From contig CBDCAO010000011.1 of the NCBI GenBank assembly GCA_965213935.1, forward strand, positions 310,001-374,000: a stretch of DNA of 64,000 nucleotides, in the 5' to 3' direction. The translations under genes and the position numbers were made by a program. This document shows, piece by piece, positions 55,303 to 62,810 of this stretch (the first letter of the stretch is position 1; each line of letters begins with the position of its first letter). A model generated the notes under the pieces. That model saw only the letters and a list, made by a program, of their open reading frames with translations. It did no database searches and was not told where the DNA came from. The DNA comes from Bin52 sp965213935. GTDB lineage: Bacteria; Pseudomonadota; Alphaproteobacteria; Thalassobaculales; Thalassobaculaceae.

Positions 55303-56559
55303 ATGATTCGAAAAGGTGGTAGCAACTGGGTCGACGGAGAGAACTTCTTCGACCGGGAGACGGAGCTGGAAGCGCTGGAAGAGCGGGTGCGGGAGGGAAC
55401 CCACACCCTGCTGACCGCGCAGCGGCGGATGGGCAAGACCAGCCTGGTGCGGGAGCTGCAGCGCCGCCTGGCCGAAACGGGGGACTTCGAGGTCGTCTTC
55501 GTCGACCTGGAGGCGGCCAACGATCCGGCCGATGCGATTGCCGAAGTCGGGATTCAGGCGAAGCCCGTGCGTGCGGCGTGGGATCGGATCATGACCGGCT
55601 TCGCCAACTTGGTGAGAAGCGCTGGCGAACGGATCGAGGAACTGTCGGTTGCGGATCTGAAGGTGAAGTTGCGGGCCGGAATCAATGCGGGCAATTGGCC
55701 GCAAAGAGGAGACGCGATCTTTGCCGCCCTGGCGGAGAGCGGCCGGCCGGTCGTGCTCGCGATCGACGAGTTGCCGATACTCGTAAGCCGGCTGCTGAAG
55801 GACGGGACGGGGCGCATGACGCCGGAGGGGAAGCAGGAAGCGGACGCGTTCCTGAGTTGGCTGCGCAAGGTCGGGCAAGCCCACCGCGACCGGGTCACGC
55901 TGATCCTGTCGGGCAGCGTGAGCCTCGAGCCGCTGCTTGAGGAGGCCGGGCTCAGTGCACAGGCAAACATCTTTTCCTCCTACGACCTGAAGCCTTGGAA
56001 CGAGGAAACGGCCGTTTCCTGCCTGGAGGCGCTTGCCGAATCCTATGAACTCGGTCTTGCGCCGGAGGCCAGCCGGGACATGTGCCGCAGGCTGCGTTGC
56101 TGCATCCCGCACCATGTCCAGATGTTCTTCGACAGGATGCACGATCATCTACGGCGCACCGGCCGGACAGACGCCTCGCTGGACGATGTCGAGTGGGTCT
56201 ATGTGCGGGAGATGCAGGGCGTCCGGGGGCAGGTCGACCTGCAGCATTACGAGGGACGGCTGGAGACGGTTCTCGGGCGAGCGGGGTACACGGTTGCGCT
56301 GGAGATCCTGACGGCGACGGCGGTCGACGGCGATATCGCCGCCGAGACGGTCGGCCGGTACCGCAGCTGGTTCTCGACGCGCGACGCACAGGACGGAGAC
56401 GGGGCGCCCGCGGTCGATCATGTGCTGCATGTGCTGCAGCACGACGGCTACCTGGAGCCCAAGGACGGAGGTTACCGATTCGTTTCCGGGCTCCTGGAGG
56501 ACTGGTGGCGCGGGCGCTACGGGCAGAGGTTCGTGCCCGTGTTCGACCGGCAGCGCTGA
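55303..56559 (+). CDS. ATPase_2-like P-loop NTPase, first gene of a two-NTPase operon
   Basis: 418 residues. It starts NWVDGENFFDRETELEALEE, the usual entry to this archaeal-type ATPase family. Walker A is TAQRRMGKTSLVREL (residues 38-52), and Walker B is VVLAIDELPIL (150-160) with the Asp-Glu pair. VTLILSGSVSLEPLLEEAGL is the sensor-1 region. The C-terminal part (YEGRLETVLGRAGYTVALEI to DGGYRFVSGLLEDWWRGRYG) looks like a winged helix. No nuclease or membrane domain is seen. The second NTPase starts 16 bp downstream. The function is not known; possible roles are defence, DNA handling or regulation, and context (recombinase remnants both sides) favours an acquired module. Confidence 0.85.
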   Translation: MIRKGGSNWVDGENFFDRETELEALEERVREGTHTLLTAQRRMGKTSLVRELQRRLAETGDFEVVFVDLEAANDPADAIAEVGIQAKPVRAAWDRIMTGFANLVRSAGERIEELSVADLKVKLRAGINAGNWPQRGDAIFAALAESGRPVVLAIDELPILVSRLLKDGTGRMTPEGKQEADAFLSWLRKVGQAHRDRVTLILSGSVSLEPLLEEAGLSAQANIFSSYDLKPWNEETAVSCLEALAESYELGLAPEASRDMCRRLRCCIPHHVQMFFDRMHDHLRRTGRTDASLDDVEWVYVREMQGVRGQVDLQHYEGRLETVLGRAGYTVALEILTATAVDGDIAAETVGRYRSWFSTRDAQDGDGAPAVDHVLHVLQHDGYLEPKDGGYRFVSGLLEDWWRGRYGQRFVPVFDRQR

Positions 56560-56575
56560 GAACGGGGTCGGAGCG

Positions 56576-59500
56576 ATGGCTGTGACCGCCAGAAAATACA
56601 ATCCGGGATTTCTCTCGATCGACGAACTGGTCGCGAGCTTCTGCGTCCGGAGAGCGGAATACGAATCCCTGATCGAGGCGCTGCGCGAATGCTCGGGCAG
56701 CGCCAACACCCATCAGATCGTGATCGGGCCGCGCGGCAGCGGAAAGACGAGCCTCCTGCTGCGGGTCGCTGCGGAGGTGCTGCGCGATGCCGATCTTTCG
56801 GCGCGCTTCTTCCCGATCGTCTTCGCGGAGGAAAGCTACGAGGTCTCGACGGCCGGCGAGTTCTGGCTCGAATGCGTATCCCGGCTGGCCGTCCAGGCGC
56901 CGTACCGGGAAGGCGGTGTCGACTTGCACCGCACCTTCGAGGAGCTGCGCACCCTTCATGACGACCGGACGCTGGAAGATCGGTGCCTCGGGGTGCTGCA
57001 GGACTTTGCCGACCGGGAAAAGAAACGCCTCGTGCTGATCGTCGAGAACCTGAACATGATGTTCAGGGACATGGGCGACGACGATGCGGGCTGGCGGCTG
57101 CGGAAGGCGCTGCAGACCGAACCGCGGATCGTTCTGCTGGCGAGTGCGACCAGCAGTTTCGACCAGATGAACGATCCGAAGGAAGCGCTCTACGAGCTCT
57201 TCCGGGTAATCCGGTTGCATCCGCTCGACACGGAGGGCTGCGCGACCCTGTGGCAGACCGTGTCGGGGCAGGCGCGGGCGCCGCAGACGATCCAGGCGTT
57301 GCGAATTCTGACTGGCGGCAGCCCGCGGCTGCTGACCATCGTGGCCCGGTTCGGCGCGAATCTGTCGTTCCGCGAGCTGATGGCCGATCTCCTCGATCTG
57401 GTCGACGACCATACCGAGTATTTCAAGAGCCACCTCGATGCGCTCCCGGCGCAGGAGCGAAAGGTATACGTTGCCCTTGCCGGTCTCTGGAAGCCGGCGA
57501 ACGCCCGCGAGATCGCGGACCGGGCCAGGCTAGGGACCAGCAAGTGCAGCGCCCAGCTGGCCCGTCTGGTCGATCGGGGCGCAGTAGAGGTGAGCGGCGG
57601 CAGCGCACGGCGCAAGCTCTATTACCTGACCGAGCGGCTCTACAACATTTACTACCTGATGCGCCGGGCGCGCGGACCGGCGCCACCCATCGATGCGCTA
57701 ATCCGCTTCATGGAGTCCTACTACTCCACCGACGAGCTGAGGGAGTTCGGCGTCCGCATGGCGCGAGAAGCGCCGGGGTTCGACGGCGATGCATTGGCGA
57801 TTTGCCGGATGGCATTCAAGCGTCTTGTCGGACTGCCATCCCTCGAAGCGCATCGCGAGGAGCTGCTTTCGCTTGCATCGCCAGCCCTTGCGTATGCGCC
57901 GAGTGAGTTTTCCGCGGTGTCCCCGGCACCGTCGGCCGCGAGGGAGCTCTTGAGGAAAGCGCTGGCGCTGGCGGAAAGCGGTCGGTTGCAGGAGGCCGTG
58001 GCGGCCTGGGACGAGGTCGACCGGAGGTTCGGGGCAAGTGATGCCTCAGCGGATCGTGAACAGGTGTCGCTGGCGCTCGTCAACAAGGGAAAGGCGTTGG
58101 GCCGGATGGGGAGAGCGGAAGAGGCATCGGCAGCGTGGGACGACGTGGTGCGGCGTTTCGGGGCGGGCGACGGGGAGGATCACCCTCTGGCGGTGGCGAG
58201 GGCGCTCGCGAGCAAGGGCGGAATGCTGGGCAACCTGGATCGCCACAAGGAAGCGCTGGCGGCCTGGGAGGAACTCGCGCGACGCTTCGGCAAGAGCCCG
58301 GCGCCGGAGCTTCAGACGCTGGTAACCAATGCGCTACTCGGGATGGCGATCGCGTTGAACACGTTGAACCGGCCCCGGGAAGCCCTGGAGACCTGCGATG
58401 AAATGCTGGAACGCTTCGGCAAGAGCGGTTCGCCGGCGCTTTGCGGTGAATTGGCGGCAGCGATGGTCGTACGGGGTCACGCGCTGATCGCGCTGGACCG
58501 TGTCGACGAGGCGATAAGCGCCTGGGGTGCTGTGGTGGAGCGTTTCGGAAAGAGCGACTCTCTCAGAATCGTCGAAAAGGCGGCCTCGGCGCTTGCGAAC
58601 ATCGGCACGGCGCTCTTCCAGTCGGGCCGGCTGGAGGAGGCGCTGACCGCGTTCGACGGGGTCGTACAAAGCTACAAGGGAAACGATGCGCCGATCCTTC
58701 GGGAGGTGGTGGCGCGCTGTTTCGTCAACAGGGGCAACGTGCTGGCCGCGTTGAAGCGGGAAGTGGAAGCGCTCTCGTCATGGGAAGAAGCGATCAGGCG
58801 CTTCGAGGCGGGCGTTTCGCCGGAAGCGGCAGAACCGTTCTCCGTCGCGCTGATGAACAGGGCTGCGGCGCTGCTCCAAGCGGGGCGCCAGAATGAGGCG
58901 CTGGAGCTGTGGGGCGATGTGGTGGAACGGTTCGGGGCCGATGATCGCCCCGGACTTCTCGCCATGGTCGCGAATGCCCAGACACACAGGTGTGCCTTGC
59001 TGGAACAGTCGGACCAATTGGAAGAGGCGCTCGCTGTCTGGCAGCAGGTCGAAAATCGGTTCGGGAACAGCGACGTGCCGGAGTGGGTAGAGCTTGTCGC
59101 CAGCTCCTTTGTGCAGAGATGTGCCAACCTGTTCAAGCTGAACCGGACGGAAGAGGCGCTCGCAACCTGCGACCGGGCGGTGGATCGCTTCGAGGGAAGT
59201 GACATATCGGCGGTTCTTGCTGCCGTTGCTGGGATTCTCGTCAACAAGGGCATCGTGCTCGTTACTGCGCAGAGGAACGAGGAGGCGCTGGCGGTCTGGG
59301 ACGAGATCGAACGGCGATTCGGAAACCGCGACGAGCCGCGAATTTTGAAGCAGGTTGCCTCGGCCCTCGTCAGCAAGGGTACGACGCTGGTCCATATGAA
59401 CCGGGCGGAGGACGCGGTCGGGGCATGGAGCGATGTCGTGCGCCGGTTCGGGGAGGGTGACGCATCCCTGTATCACGAGGAGCTTGCGACGGCAGTCCTC

Positions 59501-60208
59501 AACAGCGTGGTGGTGCTGGGCTCGCTGAACCGGCCGGAAGAGGCGCTCGAGGCCTGCGATGAGGTGCTCCGGCGGTTTGGAAGCAGCGAGGAGCCTTACG
59601 CTCTTGGGGCAGTCGCACAGACTCTCGCAAATAAGGGCGCCTTGCTGGTCGCTCTGGACCGGACCGAGGAGGGATTCGCGGCGTGGGACGAGGCCGTCCG
59701 GCGCTTCGAGGCGAGCGATCTGCCCGCGCTACGCGACGCGGCGGAGTCGGCGCTGCGCGCGCGGGCAGAGCACGAATTGACCGAAGGCCGGACAAGGGAG
59801 GCCGTCTCGTTTCTCGACCGCGCGCTGCTGCCGGCGCGAGGGGGAATTCCGGACAGCAGGCTGCAGAGCCATTTGACCCGGGCCCGGGCGCACCTGGCGG
59901 AAGGCGATGGCGAAGCATGCGCCGGGGATGTCGAGACGGCATTGTCGATCCTTCCCGAACTGAACATGTTGCCAAGGGAAGTGCTGGTGGCTCTGGCAGA
60001 GATCTCGGCGGGTGTCGGGCCGGAGAGGATGTGCGATCTGATCGCGTCGTCGCCCGCCGGCGATCTCCTGCTTCCGTTGAGGACGGCGCTGGAGCGGGAA
60101 CTCGGGTTGGAGCCGAGGGTGGCCAGGGAAGTCGAAGAGATTGCCGAAGACATACGCCGGGAATTGCTTGTCGGGCGCAAGACTGAGGCGCAACGGCGGG
60201 CAACTTGA
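56576..60208 (+). CDS. STAND-like NTPase with winged helix and fourteen 43-residue helical repeats
   Basis: 1210 residues from the ATG at 56576 (GGAG eight bases upstream of it; the longer frame overlaps the first gene). Walker A is GPRGSGKTSLL at 51-61. The Walker B strand is LVLIVENLN at 152-160, with Glu-Asn where Asp-Glu is usual. LLASATSSF is sensor 1, and ILTGGSPRLL at 244-253 is the GxP motif of Orc/STAND-type NTPases. A winged helix lies at about 290-350 (ERKVYVALAGLWKPANAREI). Residues 481-1082 are tandem TPR-like repeats. The C-terminal domain (MCDLIASSPAGDLLLPLRTA to VEEIAEDIRRELL) is helical. No effector domain is visible at either end. In STAND proteins such repeats sense ligands and the NTPase oligomerises; that role here is inference. 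Confidence 0.86.
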   Translation: MAVTARKYNPGFLSIDELVASFCVRRAEYESLIEALRECSGSANTHQIVIGPRGSGKTSLLLRVAAEVLRDADLSARFFPIVFAEESYEVSTAGEFWLECVSRLAVQAPYREGGVDLHRTFEELRTLHDDRTLEDRCLGVLQDFADREKKRLVLIVENLNMMFRDMGDDDAGWRLRKALQTEPRIVLLASATSSFDQMNDPKEALYELFRVIRLHPLDTEGCATLWQTVSGQARAPQTIQALRILTGGSPRLLTIVARFGANLSFRELMADLLDLVDDHTEYFKSHLDALPAQERKVYVALAGLWKPANAREIADRARLGTSKCSAQLARLVDRGAVEVSGGSARRKLYYLTERLYNIYYLMRRARGPAPPIDALIRFMESYYSTDELREFGVRMAREAPGFDGDALAICRMAFKRLVGLPSLEAHREELLSLASPALAYAPSEFSAVSPAPSAARELLRKALALAESGRLQEAVAAWDEVDRRFGASDASADREQVSLALVNKGKALGRMGRAEEASAAWDDVVRRFGAGDGEDHPLAVARALASKGGMLGNLDRHKEALAAWEELARRFGKSPAPELQTLVTNALLGMAIALNTLNRPREALETCDEMLERFGKSGSPALCGELAAAMVVRGHALIALDRVDEAISAWGAVVERFGKSDSLRIVEKAASALANIGTALFQSGRLEEALTAFDGVVQSYKGNDAPILREVVARCFVNRGNVLAALKREVEALSSWEEAIRRFEAGVSPEAAEPFSVALMNRAAALLQAGRQNEALELWGDVVERFGADDRPGLLAMVANAQTHRCALLEQSDQLEEALAVWQQVENRFGNSDVPEWVELVASSFVQRCANLFKLNRTEEALATCDRAVDRFEGSDISAVLAAVAGILVNKGIVLVTAQRNEEALAVWDEIERRFGNRDEPRILKQVASALVSKGTTLVHMNRAEDAVGAWSDVVRRFGEGDASLYHEELATAVLNSVVVLGSLNRPEEALEACDEVLRRFGSSEEPYALGAVAQTLANKGALLVALDRTEEGFAAWDEAVRRFEASDLPALRDAAESALRARAEHELTEGRTREAVSFLDRALLPARGGIPDSRLQSHLTRARAHLAEGDGEACAGDVETALSILPELNMLPREVLVALAEISAGVGPERMCDLIASSPAGDLLLPLRTALERELGLEPRVAREVEEIAEDIRRELLVGRKTEAQRRAT
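58016..59821 (+). repeat. Fourteen tandem 129-bp (43-residue) repeats in the STAND-like gene
   Basis: Each unit is exactly 129 bp, with no length variation across 14 copies. Consensus of the protein unit: VVRRFGxSDxPxLxxxVAxA then LVNKGxxLxxLNRxEEALAA, WDE. The best-kept positions are RRFG, NKG/A and EEAL-W/C-DE. Units are diverged at DNA level, so the array is old and held in register by selection. A partial unit (ALAESGRLQEAVAAWDE) precedes the first. Confidence 0.95.
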
Positions 60209-60225
60209 TCGTTTCTAGGCAAGGC

Positions 60226-60557
60226 GGCGGATTCCCGACCGGGCGGCGCGCGTGCTGCTGACCGTGATCGGCCGCGAGCCGGATGCCGTTACGGTAAGCG
60301 TTCCGACGAACCGTGCTGGTCCGGACGCTCGGAGGAAGTCGACGCGTCAAAATGCCCGAAGATCAGTCGTTTCGGCACCCGGAACACGCAGCAGCCAGTC
60401 AACCGCCCGACCCGACGGAACCATTACCCGTTACGCGCGCCCTTGCGCCGCCAGTGGATTGACCCAATCAGGTTGCGAAACGATTACGGCGCAATGCGGG
60501 AACCGAAAAGTAACGGTACTAACAATGAAGTAGTAGATTTTACAGCACAAGTGTGCC
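60226..60557 (+). repeat. Second copy of the 190-bp antitoxin/TnpB junction, interrupted by a MITE-like insert
   Basis: Matches 27898-28087 over its full length once the insert at 60294-60427 and one copy of CCGTTACG are removed. It contains the last codons of a HigA-like gene (FPTGRRACCstart-type text is lost), the intergenic GATTGACCCAATCAGG and the start of the TnpB remnant. No functional gene remains. It joins directly to the truncated recombinase at 60558. Confidence 0.88.
60294..60427. mobile_element. 134-bp MITE-like insert with 8-bp target duplication (IS66-type ends)
   Basis: The insert begins GTAAGCGTTCCG and its other end, read on the minus strand, begins GTAATGGTTCCG (10 of 12 identical, with weaker similarity to about 23 bp). 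It is flanked by the direct repeat CCGTTACG at 60286-60293 and 60428-60435. Comparison with the uninterrupted copy at 27.9 kb shows the empty site. GTAA ends and an 8-bp duplication are the habits of the IS66 family. It encodes nothing; it would need an IS66 transposase from elsewhere to move. Confidence 0.85.
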
Positions 60558-61086
60558 TCAACGTGTGGACGCCGCCGCGCTTGTCGATCCCGGCCTTGTT
60601 CTTGGCCCGGTTGTAGATGTCAGTTGGCCAGGAACGCGACATCGGGTGACCGTAATGACCGGGGAACAACCAGTGCTCGGGGCGCACGCGGCGCCAGTAC
60701 GCGCGCAGTTCGTCCAGCAGCCGTGGCGAGAGCGGGACGTAGCGGTCCTTGTTGCCCTTGCCCTGGTCAACCCGCACGCACATCCGCTGCGAGTCGATAT
60801 CGCTGATCCGCAGGCAGCTGAGTTCGCTCGCCCGCAGCCCGGCGGCGTAGGCCGTCATCAGCACGGATCGGTGTTTGCAGTTTGTGGTGACGCCAAACAG
60901 CTGCACCAGCTCGTCGTGGTTGAGAAGTTCGGGCAGGCCGAGCGTGATGCGGTACAGGAAGCGAATGCCGTGGCGGGCGCAGTTGCAACTCTGCCAGGTC
61001 AACCCCCGCTCTTCATGCAGAAAGAGAAGGTAACCCTGAACCTCCTGCGCGGAAATCCGCTCCGCAGCGCACTCCGTTCTTGCCAC
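60558..61086 (-). pseudogene. Truncated tyrosine recombinase of the IS91-transposon type
   Basis: Reads ISAQEVQGYLLFLHEERGLT, CNCARHGIRFLYRITLG, then a jump to LPELLNHDELVQLFGVTTNC, then HRSVLMTAYAAGLRASELSC with the first catalytic Arg, QGKGNKDRYVPLSPRLLDEL and GGVHTLRHTCA with the HxxR box. It stops there: the second His region and the Tyr nucleophile are replaced by the repeat copy at 60.2-60.56 kb. A deletion between TLG and LPELL removes the usual 20 or so residues. Not functional. It bounds the two-NTPase operon on the right, as the 55.0 kb integrase remnant does on the left. Confidence 0.8.
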
Positions 61087-61151
61087 TGTGCAGGTGTCTG
61101 ATCCAAGGTTCTCCTTTCGGTTGCGTCGAGTGATGGGGGTTGGGTGATTCC

Positions 61152-61904
61152 ATGAGGAGACTGGCTGCAGCGCTTATCCTCGTTCTGCTGTATTCCGTGC
61201 CCGCCTTCGGCGATGACAAGGCGCTGGAGAGGCTCCGCATCGGGGTCGATCCCGCCTACCCGCCGTTCAGCGACATCGACGACGCGGACCGGCTCATCGG
61301 TTTCGACATCGACATCGCGCTCGCCTTGTGTGTGCGAATGGAAGTCGAGTGCGAGTTCATCCGTCAGGATTGGGAGGGGCTGATCCCGGCGTTGCGCGCC
61401 GGCAGGTTCGACGCCATCGTTTCCAGCATGTCGATCACCGAGAAGCGCCGCCGGCTGGTCTCGTTCACCGAGCGCTACTACAGCAGCGGGGTTCGCTTCG
61501 TGGCCCGGAAAGGCTCGGACTTCGATCCCGAGAACCCGTCGGGCCGGACCGTCGGTGCGATGCGCGCGACCATCGCTTCGGATTGGCTGGAAGACAACCG
61601 GTCGAAGTTTGCCAACATAAGATTGTACGCCGACCAGGGGGCGCTCGATCTGGCGCTGATCGAAGGCCGCGTGGACGCGGTGTTCGGCGATGCGCTCGGT
61701 TTCTGGAAGTGGCTCGAAAGTTCCGAGGGCGCCGACTTCGCCTATGCAGGCGATACGTACCGCCTCGATGAGGGCATCGGCATTGCCGTGCGCAAGGAGG
61801 ACGGGGCGTTGCGCCAGCGCATCAACCGGGCGCTCCGGGCCATCCTCGCCGATGGCACCTATGGGAAGATCAACGCCCGGTATTTCCCGTTCGACATCTA
61901 CTAG
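61152..61904 (+). CDS. Orphan amino-acid-type periplasmic binding protein (family 3)
   Basis: 250 residues from the ATG at 61152. Signal peptide: MRRLAAALILVLLYSVPAFG. The mature part LRIGVDPAYPPFSDIDDADR, LIGFDIDIALALCVRMEVEC, EFIRQDWEGLIPALRAGRFD and AIVSSMSITEKRRRLVSFTE is typical of lysine/arginine/ornithine- and histidine-binding proteins (PBPb domain). ADGTYGKINARYFPFDIY is the normal end. No permease or ATPase gene is next to it, so it must work with a transporter elsewhere or be a stray copy. It sits between recombinase and IS630 remnants, which suggests it was carried in. Confidence 0.9.
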   Translation: MRRLAAALILVLLYSVPAFGDDKALERLRIGVDPAYPPFSDIDDADRLIGFDIDIALALCVRMEVECEFIRQDWEGLIPALRAGRFDAIVSSMSITEKRRRLVSFTERYYSSGVRFVARKGSDFDPENPSGRTVGAMRATIASDWLEDNRSKFANIRLYADQGALDLALIEGRVDAVFGDALGFWKWLESSEGADFAYAGDTYRLDEGIGIAVRKEDGALRQRINRALRAILADGTYGKINARYFPFDIY

Positions 61905-61978
61905 TGTCATGTCAACTGTAATATGTCGGAATAGACATACTACCCTCGTGTCCCTTCTGCGGCAACGAGGTGCGTCGC

Positions 61979-62513
61979 ATGAAGCGCTATGTGGTGACAC
62001 TGGACCGCGACGAGCGCGACGAGCTTGGGGCCGTCACGCGCAAGGGATCGCATCAATCGCAGAAGGTGATCAATGCGCTGATCCTGCTCAACTGCGACGA
62101 AGGCGACTTCAACGATCGCAAACACAGCGGAGAGGTCATCGCAGGGATCCTGCGTATCAGCGTGCGCAAGGTGGACCGCGTCAAGAGGCGTTTCGTCGAG
62201 GAGGGTATGGAAGCGGCCCTTGGCGGCCGTCAGGGGCGCCGGCCCACGTATCTGCGCAAGGCGGACGGCGAGTTCGAGGCGCGTCTGGTCGCACTGAGTT
62301 GCAGCGAGCCGCCCGAGGGGCACTCGCAATGGTCGCTGCGGCTGCTGGCGGACCGGGCGGTGGAGCTCGACTACATCGACAGCGTTTCGCACGAGACGGT
62401 GAGGCGGGTGCAAAAAAAACGCCATCAAGCCGTGGCGGCGCATCGGCTGGGTGATTCCTCCGCAGAGCAACGCGGACTTCGCCGCGGCGATGGAGCAGGT
62501 GCGAAAATGGTAA
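61979..62513 (+). pseudogene. Truncated IS630-type transposase with a frameshift at an A8 run
   Basis: MKRYVVTLDRDERDELGAVT, SHQSQKVINALILLNCDEGD, ISVRKVDRVKRRFVEEGMEA and ALGGRQGRRPTYLRKADGEF form the helix-turn-helix part of IS630-family transposases; SVSHETVRRVQKKRH ends the first frame. After AAAAAAAA at about 62413-62420 the meaningful text moves to another frame: IKPWRRIGWVIPPQSNADFA then AAMEQV. The DDE domain is lost after about 62513. Left end and inverted repeat not found. The region 62514-62810 is AT-rich without a gene. Confidence 0.75.
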
Positions 62514-62810
62514 TCCGTTGCCTCGCGCCGCCACAGATCGTCCTGATTTTGAAAAAAATCTGCATTCCATTTGATGACTGATTCAATATTCCCGACTGTA
62601 TATTGTCTAATTTTGATAGACTTATTCAACAAATGCAGTAAATTACATGATTTTCGCCCGAGACACTTCCGGCTTGTTCCGGGGGCGCTTGGTCCTCCCG
62701 GCCTCCATGAGACCGGCTGCAGCCCGGTTTGCGAAAGGTCCGACCGCGATTCGCGACACAGTACCAGCAGCCACTGACGGGGCCACCGTCCGGTGGCCGG
62801 ACAGACCGGC

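Noticed and set aside
54967..56148. A 393-codon minus-strand frame across the start of the two-NTPase operon
   Set aside because: Most of it is antisense to the first NTPase gene. Only its last part overlaps a real integrase remnant, which is annotated separately.
58016..59821. 129-bp periodicity considered as a non-coding satellite or CRISPR-like array
   Set aside because: The units are all in one open frame, conserved at protein level rather than DNA level, and match helical-repeat structure.
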